Shown here piece after piece: positions 8,734 to 17,387 of a stretch of 52,887 bases of DNA; within the stretch, counting starts at the first letter, position 1; each line of letters opens with the position of its first letter. The position numbers were made by a program, and so were the translations under genes. Source of the DNA: Anaerosolibacter carboniphilus (GTDB lineage: Bacteria > Bacillota > Clostridia > Peptostreptococcales > Thermotaleaceae); contig NZ_JACHEN010000039.1 in NCBI RefSeq assembly GCF_014205875.1, positions 1 through 52,887 of the forward strand, read 5' to 3'. The notes below the pieces were generated by a model, which was not told the DNA's origin, made no database searches, and saw only the letters and a list, made by a program, of their open reading frames with translations.

Positions 8734-8875
8734 AATAACCACCTCCGCCATATTCTTATTCCAAGAATGGACAAATATGATACATTATATACAGAGGATA
8801 TGAAATCTCAGCATAGATAAATCATAAAAGTGTAATATGTCAGAGATGATGGAACGTAAAGAAAGGTGGTTTCAA

Positions 8876-9136
8876 ATGAAAGAACGCTATGAAAACCTTG
8901 AAAGTTTTGAAGTAAATAGGGCCTATAGACACTGGAAGGGAAAGCTGTATTACGTCCATGGGTTAGCTGTGCATACGGAAACGGACGAGATGATGGTCTA
9001 TTATCAGACACTATATGGAGACCGTAGTTTTTATGTAAGACCTATTTCCCAGTTTACAGAAAAGGTACCACTAGATCGGGAGGCGGAGAATGTTACTGGT
9101 CAGTTGTATCGTTTTGAACCCTATGATTTTGAATAG
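8876..9136 (+). CDS. DUF1653 protein
   Basis: An 86-residue cytoplasmic protein with the DUF1653 pattern: YRHWKGKLYYVHGLAVHTET, then MVYYQTLYGDRSFYVRP and a terminal FTEKV. DUF1653 proteins are small beta-rich proteins of unknown role. The frame opens at 8837, but the ATG at 8876 has AAGGTGG six bases upstream and gives the usual length. The membrane-protein gene follows after 29 bases and is probably co-transcribed. Confidence 0.8.
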   Translation: MKERYENLESFEVNRAYRHWKGKLYYVHGLAVHTETDEMMVYYQTLYGDRSFYVRPISQFTEKVPLDREAENVTGQLYRFEPYDFE

Positions 9137-9165
9137 TAAAAACATTTAAGGAGGTAGAAAGAAGC

Positions 9166-9492
9166 ATGACATTGCTTAAGGATATAGGGATTTCTCTATT
9201 GAAAGGTGTAATTTTTGCTATTATATTTGCCATCATCGGCGCGGTTTTTTCCTTTGCGAAGTCTTGGCCTATGCTGAAGGGAGCATACATTTTCGTCCTT
9301 GTAGGAGGATGTATTACCATGATTATATCAGTAGCACTGCTTATCGGCACACCGCAGATGAGAAAGGATATGATCCGTGAAGGCGATCAACACAGAAACC
9401 CACGACGTGGTGCCGAGGGGATTGGGCCTGCGTTGATGGGAATGACGATGATCATTATTGGATTTTGGCTGGAGGCTATGATGCACAACTAA
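9166..9492 (+). CDS. Small three-helix membrane protein
   Basis: A 108-residue protein with three hydrophobic segments (about 9-31, 38-61 and 88-105) and a charged loop rich in R, D and H between helices two and three. AAGGAGG stands before the ATG. I do not recognise a family. It sits between a DUF1653 gene and the convergent peroxiredoxin gene, which gives no functional hint. Confidence 0.6.
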   Translation: MTLLKDIGISLLKGVIFAIIFAIIGAVFSFAKSWPMLKGAYIFVLVGGCITMIISVALLIGTPQMRKDMIREGDQHRNPRRGAEGIGPALMGMTMIIIGFWLEAMMHN

Positions 9493-9494
9493 AA

Positions 9495-9526
9495 AACATA
9501 GCAGAGAAGATCTTCTCTGCTATGTT
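9495..9526. terminator. Shared terminator between convergent genes
   Basis: A perfect 32-base palindrome (AACATAGCAGAGAAGA and its complement). On the minus strand it is followed by six T, making a good terminator for the peroxiredoxin; the peroxiredoxin stop codon lies inside the stem. Confidence 0.75.
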
Positions 9527-10023
9527 AATGTGGCCATGCCTTCTTCCCAGTTGGCTGGACAAGCCTTTCCCGTTTGAAGGGCTTTTAATACGCGGACGAA
9601 CTCTTTTACATTTCTGCCCACGGAAAGGTTCTGTATAAGCTGATACTGAAGGTTTCCTTCAGGATCAATGATAAATACCCCTCTTAGCGCAATCCCACCT
9701 GCTTCATCGGCTAGTACATCATAGGTTTTAGATAAGGCTTTATCATAATCAGCAAGTAAAGGGAATTCTACTCCTCCAAGATGCTGCGCCCAAGCGTGAT
9801 GGGTTGGTACACTATCTGTATTGGCACCCAATACTACGGTGTTTAACTGCTCAAAGTATTTGAGCGTTTTGTTAAACTCCGGTACTTCAGTGCCTCACAC
9901 AGGTGTAAAGTCCAATGGATAAAAGAACAGGAGCACCCATTTCCCTTTATAATCGGATAATGAGATTTCTCCTTTTGTACTGGGTACAGAGAACGTCGGC
10001 GCAGGATGTCCGATTTTTATCAT
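9520..10023 (-). CDS. Selenocysteine-containing peroxiredoxin (in-frame UGA)
   Basis: Thiol peroxidase of the AhpC/Prx family reducing hydrogen peroxide or organic peroxides. Read from the ATG at 10023 (GGAGGT six bases upstream), the frame gives FYPLDFTPV, then TGA at 9895-9897 (codon 43), then GTEVPEFNKTL and on to the end, 167 residues in all. The TGA falls exactly where the family has its peroxidatic cysteine (normally DFTPVC or DFTFVC), and both sides keep a normal Prx sequence, including the C-terminal resolving-cysteine motif ACPANW. This is the pattern of PrxU selenoproteins known in clostridia. Without recoding, only a 42-residue fragment would be made. Weak hairpins follow the TGA (GGCAC-UGAA-GUACC at once; CUCAAA-UAC-UUUGAG further on), but I cannot identify a textbook SECIS. 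A nonsense mutation in a dying gene is the alternative and looks less likely. Confidence 0.85.
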
Positions 10024-10141
10024 ATTAACACCTCCTCTATTTCATTCATTTAGAGTGTTACCGATAGATAAAAGATATATGCACATGGATACAATAAAAA
10101 AGTCTTCTTTAAAAGCTTTACAAAAATTTAATCAAGTAGCA

Positions 10142-10158
10142 TTTTGAAATTTTCAAAA
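10142..10158. promoter_or_regulatory. Palindrome in the prx-crt divergent region
   Basis: TTTTGAAA-T-TTTCAAAA is a perfect 17-base palindrome between the divergent peroxiredoxin and crt genes. It may be an operator. It resembles Rex-like sites in composition but does not match the 18-base Rex consensus. Confidence 0.3.
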
Positions 10159-10244
10159 AACTAGAAGGAATTTTTGTGCAAAAGTGGAAAGCTAAAAAGG
10201 TAGTATCTATATTTTTGATTTTTTAAATCGAGGTGGGATATGAA

Positions 10245-11024
10245 ATGGAAAGAAAAACACTTAAAGTATTAAAGGAAGAAAGGGTGGCAGTCGTTCGCTT
10301 GAATCGGCCCGAAGCCTTAAATGCTTTAAACTCGGAAACTCTTATTGAACTGGACGATGTGATAGAAGAATTGGCAACAGATCCAGATGTAGATGTCATC
10401 GTTCTCACGGGAGAGGGAAAGGCCTTTGTAGCTGGAGCTGATATCGGAGAAATGAGAGGGCTTACAGCGGAAGAAGGAAGGAAATTTGGCATTTTGGGCC
10501 AGAAAATCTTTAGAAAGTTGGAATTGTTAGAAAAACCTACAATTGCAGCAATTAATGGTTTTGCCCTTGGCGGAGGGTGTGAGCTTGCCATGAGCTGCGA
10601 CATCCGATTGGCCAGCGAGAAAGCAAAGTTCGGGCAGCCAGAGGTTGGATTAGGAATAACACCAGGTTTCTCTGGGACCCAGAGACTTGCTAGACTCATT
10701 GGGGTTAGTAAAGCAAAAGAATGGATCTTCACAGGAGATGTATACGATGCAAATGAAGCTGCAAGGGTAGGTCTTGTAAATAAGGTGGTACACCATGAAG
10801 CGTTGATGGAAGAGGCCTTGGAGATGTCTCGCAAAATTGCATCGAAAGCCCAGTTGGCCGTACGGTATGCAAAGATTGCCATCAATAGGGGGATAGAGGC
10901 TGATATAGATACTGGAGTGCAGATCGAAGCTGACTTATTCGGGCTATGCTTTGCAACCCAAGATCAAAAAGAGGGGATGACAGCATTCCTTGAAAAAAGA
11001 AAGCCTAGTTTCCAAGCCAAATAA
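10245..11024 (+). CDS. crt: Enoyl-CoA hydratase, probably crotonase
   Basis: Crotonase-fold enzyme; with hbd downstream it most likely dehydrates 3-hydroxybutyryl-CoA to crotonyl-CoA in butyrate formation or beta-oxidation. The 259 residues show GKAFVAGADI (oxyanion hole), NGFALGGGCELAMSCD, the catalytic-glutamate region FGQPEVGLGITPG and GTQRLARLIG. The frame opens at a GTG at 10233, but the ATG at 10245 has GAGGTGGG upstream. hbd begins 50 bases after the stop. No bcd/etf genes are in view, so the rest of the pathway is encoded elsewhere. Confidence 0.9.
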   Translation: MERKTLKVLKEERVAVVRLNRPEALNALNSETLIELDDVIEELATDPDVDVIVLTGEGKAFVAGADIGEMRGLTAEEGRKFGILGQKIFRKLELLEKPTIAAINGFALGGGCELAMSCDIRLASEKAKFGQPEVGLGITPGFSGTQRLARLIGVSKAKEWIFTGDVYDANEAARVGLVNKVVHHEALMEEALEMSRKIASKAQLAVRYAKIAINRGIEADIDTGVQIEADLFGLCFATQDQKEGMTAFLEKRKPSFQAK

Positions 11025-11074
11025 GCAAGATATACAATAAATATAGATTGCATAGAAAAAAGGAGAGAACAAAT

Positions 11075-11920
11075 ATGAAAAAAGTTGGTGTAATTGGCGC
11101 AGGGACCATGGGGGCAGGAATTGCCCAAGTGTTAGCCCAAAGCGGATACGAAGTAGTTTTAAGGGATGTAAAAAGTGAGTTCATTGATAAAGGTCTTGGG
11201 GGTATTGCAAAAAACTTTGATCGAAACATTCAAAAGGGGAAAATGACGGAGGATGAGAAAGCTGCAATCCTTCAAAGAATTGAAGGAACAGTAGACATAC
11301 AAACCTTGGCATCTTGTGATATTATTATAGAGGCAGCTACTGAGAATATGGAGTTAAAGAAGAAAATCTTTACAGAGCTTGATCAGGTATGCAAAGGAGA
11401 TGCAATACTAGCAACCAACACTTCATCTCTTTCTATCACAGAAATTGCCTCAGCAACAAATCGCCCAGATCGGGTTATTGGTATGCATTTTTTTAATCCT
11501 GTACCTGTTATGAAGCTTATCGAAGTGATCAAAGGTTTAACAACCTCAGAGGATACAAAAAATCAAATCCTTGAATTATGTCAAAAAGTAGGAAAAACCC
11601 CTGTAGAGGTAGAAGAAGCACCGGGATTTGTGGTGAATAGAATTCTTGTGCCTATGATCAATGAGGCTATAGGGATATTGGCTGATGGTGTTGCAAAGGC
11701 AGAGGACATTGATGAAGCCATGAAGTTAGGTGCGAATCATCCGATTGGACCTTTGGCATTGGCAGATTTGATTGGCAATGATGTATGCCTGGCCATCATG
11801 GAGGTATTATACCATGAATTCAGTGATAGCAAGTATAGACCTCACCCATTGCTTAGAAAAATGGTAAGGGGAAATTTACTAGGTAGAAAAACAGGTAGAG
11901 GTTTCTATGTATATTCATAA
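11075..11920 (+). CDS. hbd: 3-hydroxybutyryl-CoA dehydrogenase
   Basis: NAD(P)H-dependent reduction of acetoacetyl-CoA to 3-hydroxybutyryl-CoA. The 281 residues start with the Rossmann motif GVIGAGTMGAGIAQ, followed by ATNTSSLSITEIA, the catalytic-histidine region GMHFFNPVPVMKLIEV and GFVVNRILVPMINEA; the end KTGRGFYVY is family-typical. The frame opens at 11048, but the ATG at 11075 has AAGGAGAG upstream. Forms an operon with crt. Confidence 0.95.
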   Translation: MKKVGVIGAGTMGAGIAQVLAQSGYEVVLRDVKSEFIDKGLGGIAKNFDRNIQKGKMTEDEKAAILQRIEGTVDIQTLASCDIIIEAATENMELKKKIFTELDQVCKGDAILATNTSSLSITEIASATNRPDRVIGMHFFNPVPVMKLIEVIKGLTTSEDTKNQILELCQKVGKTPVEVEEAPGFVVNRILVPMINEAIGILADGVAKAEDIDEAMKLGANHPIGPLALADLIGNDVCLAIMEVLYHEFSDSKYRPHPLLRKMVRGNLLGRKTGRGFYVYS

Positions 11921-12310
11921 GTAGATATTTACATTTTATATTGTTGTAAATGAGCATTTCTGGAATAGTGTATCGCAAAGCTACGTAGGTTAAGATTGTA
12001 GGGGCGATTCACCAATCGCCTGTAGACTATAGATTTCGGGCGATTCGTGAATCGCCCCTATAACTTTTGTTTAATCTGAACTGCGTTTTTTAAATATTGT
12101 CTTTTTCTCAAGCTGTTTAAAATCAATATGATTCTAAAACAAGGGCTAATTGTCTAAAACTTTTTTAGATAATTCTGGATTTAATGTAACATAAATTTAA
12201 AACCGATCATATGATGAATATGATAAAATAAAATGGTAACGGGTTTTACGTGAATGAATTGAAAGGTATGATGAAAAAGTGTCATAAAATCATCTTGAAA
12301 GGGGTCAACT
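11921..12310. other. Intergenic region with a MITE-like element
   Basis: Between hbd and the LCP gene I see no reading frame worth calling. The only clear structure is the inverted-repeat element at 11996-12064. Confidence 0.6.
11996..12064. repeat. MITE-like inverted repeat, GTAGGGGCGATTC type
   Basis: The ends GTAGGGGCGATTCAC and GTGAATCGCCCCTATAAC are inverted copies of each other. Each half also folds on itself (GGCGATT-CACC-AATCGCC and GGGCGATT-CGTG-AATCGCCC). The whole is about 69 bases and holds no frame, as expected for a miniature element. Repeats of this composition are common in bacterial genomes. Confidence 0.7.
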
Positions 12311-13264
12311 ATGAAAGCTTTTCTAAAAATATTTGCCATTACTTTTGTCAGCTTTGTACTAGCCATGGGAGCAGGACTATGGGGCTTTTCAAAATTTCAT
12401 GAATCGTCTTCCGTGCAAACTGAGCTAGGGGAGGAAAATAATTCCAATGTTGACATCATTGACACTGTAGAAGCGCAAGAACCAGTGGTCGAGAAAAGCG
12501 AATTGGAAAAGCTAATAGAAGAAAGCAAACGCGTGAATGTACTCCTATTAGGGATGGAAGGACCAAGAACGGATACAATTGTTTTGGCAAGCTTTGATCC
12601 GGTAGCGAAAAAGGTGGATTTGATATCTATTCCAAGAGATACATATTACGCCCGTAAAGGGTATAATACAGCGGATAAGAAAAAACTGAATGCAGTGTAT
12701 GGTGATACGGGTGCAGAAGGGACAATGGCAGCTGTCAGTGAATTGTTGGCAGGGATCCCAGTGCATCATTATGTGAAAGTAACCTATACGGGTGTGGAGA
12801 GAATCGTAGATTCTTTAGGCGGTGTAAAAATCAATGTTCCCTTTGATATGAAATATGATGATCCATATGATACACCTCCTCTTCATATCAATATTCCAAA
12901 AGGAACCCAAGTATTAAAAGGAAAAGATGCTGTACATTTTTTAAGATTTAGAAAAGATTATCCAGACGGAGATCTTGGAAGGATACGAGCACAACAAAAG
13001 TTTATGAAGGCGGCTATGGGAAAAGTATTTAGTTTTCGATTGCCTGTTGTAGCCAATACGGTTTTTAAGTATGTGAAGACGGACATGGCTTTATCTGAAA
13101 TTTTAGTTTTGGCAGGAGATGCTGTGGGGATGAACCTAGAGAGTATTCAAACCCATGGACTTCCAGGGAAGGCAACTGAAAAAGGGGTATCTTATTTTCT
13201 TCATGATGGAGATGCAGCGAAGCAACTTGTAAGTGAAATATATAAAAACGAGATGAAAGAATAG
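12311..13264 (+). CDS. LytR-CpsA-Psr (LCP) family protein
   Basis: LCP enzymes attach teichoic acids or other glycopolymers from lipid carriers to peptidoglycan on the outer face of the membrane. The 317 residues begin with one membrane helix (about 6-28), a short acidic linker, then the LCP domain with NVLLLGMEGPRTDTIVLAS, SIPRDTYY, a conserved HYVKVTYTGVERIVDSLGGV and the arginine-rich FLRFRKDYPDGDLGRIRAQQ that binds the pyrophosphate. AAAGGGG precedes the ATG. Single gene ended by a terminator. Confidence 0.9.
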   Translation: MKAFLKIFAITFVSFVLAMGAGLWGFSKFHESSSVQTELGEENNSNVDIIDTVEAQEPVVEKSELEKLIEESKRVNVLLLGMEGPRTDTIVLASFDPVAKKVDLISIPRDTYYARKGYNTADKKKLNAVYGDTGAEGTMAAVSELLAGIPVHHYVKVTYTGVERIVDSLGGVKINVPFDMKYDDPYDTPPLHINIPKGTQVLKGKDAVHFLRFRKDYPDGDLGRIRAQQKFMKAAMGKVFSFRLPVVANTVFKYVKTDMALSEILVLAGDAVGMNLESIQTHGLPGKATEKGVSYFLHDGDAAKQLVSEIYKNEMKE

Positions 13265-13292
13265 AAGCGATGGTATCTCCATTGCTTCTTTT
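13264..13292 (+). terminator. Terminator of the LCP gene
   Basis: GAAGCGATGG pairs with CCATTGCTTC, followed by TTTT. Confidence 0.75.
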
Positions 13293-13511
13293 CCTGGACA
13301 TGAAAATGTAAAATATTCCATTGCATTATTTTATCGTTGAGAAAAAGGGATAATTGAAACCGTGTTGAATATATAAGGTAAATGGAAATGCCATAATGAG
13401 AGCAAGTATTCTTTACAATTTTTTTTGTTTATATTTCTCATGTAAAATACACATAAATAATAAAAAGTGAGTTTTAACATGAGGATATTTGAATAATTGA
13501 GGTGAGTAGGA

Positions 13512-14657
13512 ATGCGTAATCAAAGAAAACAGTTTTCTATTCTATGGATTTTTGTTGTTTTTTTAATGGTGCTTAGTGGAGGTATTACATATAAGTTGAT
13601 TCTGAATAAACAAGTGTCCAATAAGGAAATAACTAATCTGCCACTAGAGACCAACGTTGCTGGAGGGAAGACTTCTAAGAATGTAAAGGAAATGGAAATC
13701 AACGAAATGCTTGAGGGTGCAAAGGATATTTTTGTAGAAAGCTATTATGGATCTGACGATATGATTGAACTAGGCATGGAAGAAGGGAAAGAAATCCTTG
13801 AGATGCTAAAGTCTTTAAAATTAGAAAGGACCAATCTTACCCAAGAAGATGAACAGTATGACTATATATTACATATAAAAAGCAATAATATGAAAATAAA
13901 AATAGGGAGCCCGTTTATTTTCATAGAAGATATGAACGGAAATTGGCTTGCACTCCAAGGACAAGAAAAGTATGTGGAAGAACTAAAAACATCCATTGAA
14001 GAAATATATATGGAAAAATATCATCAAAGTGATCTTTTTGCAAATCCAGAGGCAATTACAGTAACTGCTGAGGATGAGGGATATCGATGGGATGTAGAGC
14101 AAAAGGACTTAGAAGAATTCATGGATAGAATTTTTTTGAAGACTCCTATGAATGAGGGCGAGGCTACCTTTGTTTTGGCAGAATATCCTGATTATACGAT
14201 TCAAATTAAAACCAGTCAGCAGATATATAATGTTCATTTAATCAATCGAGAAATATTGACTGTAGATTCTCAAAACCAATTTGCATATTATCAATATGAT
14301 TCTAAATTATGGGATTTTATTGTTAAAAAGTATCCAGTACAATTGAAAGTAAAGGAATCAGACTTGAAAAGCCTACTGAAAGCAAAGAAGATTACAGTAG
14401 ATGATAAAAAGAACGACTATGATTTAGAGGATGGGAGCTATTATCATAAAGCGATAGCCCGTACAATTCTACGAGCGAGACCCAAAGAAATAACAGATAT
14501 GGATCAACAGCTACCCTGGGCCTTTATACTAACTTTTGAGATAGGTGGCAAAAACAAGGTGGTATATATATATAATGATTACATTGTCTTTGAAGGAAAG
14601 TATTACTATTCTCAGCGGATTGATGAGGCCATTCGAAGTACAGTAGGTGTCCATTAG
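13512..14657 (+). CDS. Membrane-anchored protein of unknown function
   Basis: A 381-residue protein with an N-terminal membrane helix (about 10-30: ILWIFVVFLMVLSGGITY) and a large hydrophilic part that should lie outside the membrane. It is rich in charged residues and alternates predicted beta strands (YTIQIKTSQQIYNVHLI, KVVYIYNDYIVFEGKYYY). No catalytic motif, repeats or known domain are recognised. GAGGTGAG precedes the ATG. It is monocistronic and converges on murC, sharing the terminator at 14684-14720. Extracytoplasmic location is inference. Confidence 0.7.
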   Translation: MRNQRKQFSILWIFVVFLMVLSGGITYKLILNKQVSNKEITNLPLETNVAGGKTSKNVKEMEINEMLEGAKDIFVESYYGSDDMIELGMEEGKEILEMLKSLKLERTNLTQEDEQYDYILHIKSNNMKIKIGSPFIFIEDMNGNWLALQGQEKYVEELKTSIEEIYMEKYHQSDLFANPEAITVTAEDEGYRWDVEQKDLEEFMDRIFLKTPMNEGEATFVLAEYPDYTIQIKTSQQIYNVHLINREILTVDSQNQFAYYQYDSKLWDFIVKKYPVQLKVKESDLKSLLKAKKITVDDKKNDYDLEDGSYYHKAIARTILRARPKEITDMDQQLPWAFILTFEIGGKNKVVYIYNDYIVFEGKYYYSQRIDEAIRSTVGVH

Positions 14658-14683
14658 ATAATTCATCAGGATTTAATATGTGA

Positions 14684-14720
14684 AAAAACAGGTTAGAAAT
14701 TAGCTTCTAACCTGTTTTTA
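14684..14720. terminator. Bidirectional terminator before murC
   Basis: AACAGGTTAGAA pairs with TTCTAACCTGTT, with A-run on the left and T-run on the right, so it serves both convergent genes. Confidence 0.8.
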
Positions 14721-16107
14721 ATGTCATTGCATCCAGCAGCATTTCGCCTACTTTATAAATGTCTCCTGCCCCCATGGTTAATATCAAATCCCCAGGATGG
14801 GTGTGGAGCGAAAGATAATCCACAATATCGGAGAACCCACCGATATAAGACACATCATGATGATGCTCACCAATAGATTTGACGAGGTCCTGAGCATGAA
14901 TTTCACCTGTATCTTTTTCCCGGGCTGCATAAATGTCGGCTACAATCACTTTGTCCGCACCAGTGAAGGAAACCGCAAAATCTTTTAATAGGGATTTCGT
15001 CCTTGTATAGGTATGGGATTGAAAGACACACCAGATTTTGTTATGGGGATAATTTGCAGCTGCCTGGAGTGTTGCTTGAATCTCAGTGGGATGATGGGCA
15101 TAGTCGTCTACAATTGTCCTCTCGCCCACGACACCTAAGATATCGAATCTTCTATGAGTACCTCTAAAAAGACTAAGCCTTTCTTGTATTTTTTCAATGG
15201 AGGCTCCTAAGGTGTGGGTCGCAGCGATGGCTGCTAAAGCGTTACAAATATTATGATAGCCAGGTACATTTAATTGAAAATGTCCTAAAGGCTTGTTGTG
15301 AAAATACACGTCGAAAAAAGGAAAGCCTAAGTGGTTATAACCAATATTACGAGCCGTATAATCACCCTCTTCCTTTATACCGCAGGTAATGACGTTGCAG
15401 TCAAAATCAGATAATAGCGAGCGTATGTTGGGATCATCCTTGAAAACAACTAGATGTCCTTCCTTTGGAATCAAGCGGGCAAACTTCGTAAAGGCTTCTA
15501 TAATATGGCTTAGATCTCTAAAATAGTCCAGATGGTCTGCTTCAATGTTCAAAATAACGCCTAAGGTAGGAAAAAACTTAAGAAAACTCTCTACGTATTC
15601 ACAAGCCTCCGTAACAAGATAGTTACTCTCGCCGATTTTAATATTCCCACCGATTTCGTCCAACTCCCCGCCTACTAGAATGGTGGGTTGGAAGCCACTA
15701 TGCTCCAGTATGAGAGAGACCATGGAAGTGGTTGTCGTTTTGCCATGAGTACCAGAAATGGCGATACTGTTTGAAAACTTCTTCATCAGCAACCCCAACA
15801 TTTCAGCTCGGTCGATAACAGGAATACCCAGCTCTCTAGCCCTTTTAAGCTCAGGATTATCATTTTTTATCGCCGCAGTATAAACCACTAGATCGCAGGC
15901 TGGAATGTTGTCACTACTATGTCCAATATGTATGGTGACACCCTTGCTACAAAGCTTATCTGTAATTTTAGAAGCACGCATATCTGAACCTGAAATAGTA
16001 TAGCCAAAATTCAGCAATAGCTCTGCAATAGCACTCATGCTAATTCCGCCAATGCCGATAAAGTGGATGTGCGTTATTCCTTGATCTGTTAAATCCAATT
16101 GAATCAT
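14707..16107 (-). CDS. murC: UDP-N-acetylmuramate--L-alanine ligase
   Basis: Adds L-alanine to UDP-MurNAc using ATP, the first amino-acid step of peptidoglycan synthesis, in the cytoplasm. The 466 residues include the N-terminal HFIGIGGISMSAIA, GSD, the ATP-loop SGTHGKTTTTSMV, EADHLDYF, HRRFDILG and DDYAHHPTEI. The frame opens at 16140, but the ATG at 16107 has GGAGGAGA just upstream. It is transcribed away from purR, as often seen in Clostridia. Confidence 0.97.
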   Translation of the reverse strand: MIQLDLTDQGITHIHFIGIGGISMSAIAELLLNFGYTISGSDMRASKITDKLCSKGVTIHIGHSSDNIPACDLVVYTAAIKNDNPELKRARELGIPVIDRAEMLGLLMKKFSNSIAISGTHGKTTTTSMVSLILEHSGFQPTILVGGELDEIGGNIKIGESNYLVTEACEYVESFLKFFPTLGVILNIEADHLDYFRDLSHIIEAFTKFARLIPKEGHLVVFKDDPNIRSLLSDFDCNVITCGIKEEGDYTARNIGYNHLGFPFFDVYFHNKPLGHFQLNVPGYHNICNALAAIAATHTLGASIEKIQERLSLFRGTHRRFDILGVVGERTIVDDYAHHPTEIQATLQAAANYPHNKIWCVFQSHTYTRTKSLLKDFAVSFTGADKVIVADIYAAREKDTGEIHAQDLVKSIGEHHHDVSYIGGFSDIVDYLSLHTHPGDLILTMGAGDIYKVGEMLLDAMTLKTG

Positions 16108-16441
16108 AATCTCTCCTCCATTATGAAGTGAATAAAACATGATGATAAATTAAAGAAGAACAAAAGCATCTCTTTGGATTCTAAAACATAAACTACTTTT
16201 GTTTTTGGTATTATTGACAAAGTTTTAGGGAATCTATAGGTAAAAATGAAAAACTTTGAAAAGAATGCTAGTGAAATTATATCACACTATTATATTTTCA
16301 TGCCAAGAAAAATATGCTTCCAGCATTTCCTTAAAATGGAAGTTAATTTTTGTCGTAAAGAAAAAGATATTGAATAATTTGCTTAAAGCGAATAAAATTA
16401 TATACAATAACGTAAATATTCGGAATGGAGCGGAAAAATAG
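16108..16441. other. murC-purR divergent intergenic region
   Basis: AT-rich spacer. A TTGACA at 16214-16219 is followed 17 bases later by only a poor -10 (TAGGTA). The better promoter, with PurR-like boxes, is at 16379-16428. A short open frame at 16256-16441 has no ribosome binding site and is not called. Confidence 0.5.
16379..16428 (+). promoter_or_regulatory. purR promoter with a pair of PurBox-like sites
   Basis: TTGCTT (16379-16384) and TATACA (16401-16406) are 16 bases apart. AAAGCGAATAAAATT (16385-16399) and the inverted AAATATTCGGAATGG (16414-16428) resemble the CCGAA PurBox of Bacillus PurR and straddle the -10 box. This would suit autoregulation. The match is partial and by eye. 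Confidence 0.45.
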
Positions 16442-17257
16442 ATGAAACTAAAAAGAAACGAAAGAATTGGTGCCTTGATAAAAATTTTATCTGATCACCC
16501 CAATGAAATTTTTACACTAAGTTTCTTTACCAACCAATTTCATGCAGCGAAATCAACAATTAGTGAAGATATTGTTGTGGCAAAAAAGCTTATGGAAGAC
16601 CTACAGTTGGGGAAAATCGAAACCATTGCTGGTGCAGCGGGAGGCGTAAAATATGTACCCCTGGTCAGCAGACAAAATGGAAAGAGTTTTTTAGAAGAGT
16701 TAAGCAAAAAGCTTTCGGATCCAAGTAGGATTATTCCTGGGGCCTTTTTATACATGGCAGATATCATCTATAATCCGTCCCTTGTGAAAAAGATGGGTGA
16801 AATATTTGCCACTCAGTTTGCAGGAGAAGGGATTGACTATGTTGTAACGGTGGAGACCAAAGGAATTCCCATTGCTATGATGACGGCCCATGCCTTAAAT
16901 GTGCCATTAATTATTTTGAGAAGGGACAGCAAGGTAACGGAAGGATCTACTGTAAGCATTAACTATGTGTCGGGCTCAACGGGCAAGATTCAGACGATGT
17001 CGGTTTCTAAGCGAGCCATAAAAAATGGTGCCAATGTAATCATTATTGATGATTTTATGAAAGCAGGCGGAACGGCCAAAGGCATGGTGGATATCATCAA
17101 TGAATTTGAAGGTAATGTAAAGGGAATTGGCGTGATGATTGCCACGAAGGAGCCGAAAGAAAAACTGGTTCAGGATTATGTTCCTTTATTGGTGTTAGAT
17201 AGGGTTGACCCGATTCAACAAGAAATATGTATTTTTCCAAATGAAAGACTCATTTAA
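16442..17257 (+). CDS. purR: Purine operon repressor PurR
   Basis: Represses purine synthesis genes in Bacillus; DNA binding is relieved by PRPP. The 271 residues have an N-terminal winged helix (about 1-75, including TLSFFTNQFHAAKSTISEDI) and a phosphoribosyltransferase-like domain with TVETKGIPIAMMTAHAL and the PRPP-loop VIIIDDFMKAGGTAKGM. Length and layout match Bacillus PurR. GGAGCGG lies upstream of the ATG. spoVG follows 130 bases later; the yabJ gene found between them in Bacillus is absent. Confidence 0.95.
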   Translation: MKLKRNERIGALIKILSDHPNEIFTLSFFTNQFHAAKSTISEDIVVAKKLMEDLQLGKIETIAGAAGGVKYVPLVSRQNGKSFLEELSKKLSDPSRIIPGAFLYMADIIYNPSLVKKMGEIFATQFAGEGIDYVVTVETKGIPIAMMTAHALNVPLIILRRDSKVTEGSTVSINYVSGSTGKIQTMSVSKRAIKNGANVIIIDDFMKAGGTAKGMVDIINEFEGNVKGIGVMIATKEPKEKLVQDYVPLLVLDRVDPIQQEICIFPNERLI

Positions 17258-17318
17258 TGAAGAACGATTATATGCAAATAAATATCGTGTAAAATTGTAA
17301 ATTTTCACATATTTTAGA

Positions 17319-17344
17319 AGGAAATTGGAGATTAGTGGAGAAAT
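17319..17344 (+). promoter_or_regulatory. Sigma-H-like promoter of spoVG
   Basis: AGGAAAT (17319-17325) and GAAAT (17340-17344) are 14 bases apart, as in the classical sigma-H promoter of Bacillus spoVG (AGGATTT, 14 bases, GAAT). It lies 44 bases before the spoVG start. Confidence 0.5.
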
Positions 17345-17387
17345 AGTAATGCATCTTGTGAGTTGGGACCGGGAAGGTGGTGAAAAA

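Noticed and set aside
9520..9831. Separate short peroxiredoxin gene starting at MGANTDS
   Set aside because: The normal Prx N-terminus with its ribosome binding site lies directly upstream in the same frame and is interrupted only by the UGA at the catalytic site, so one recoded gene explains both parts better.
16256..16441. 61-codon open frame upstream of purR
   Set aside because: No ribosome binding site, AT-rich composition, and it overlaps the purR promoter and boxes.
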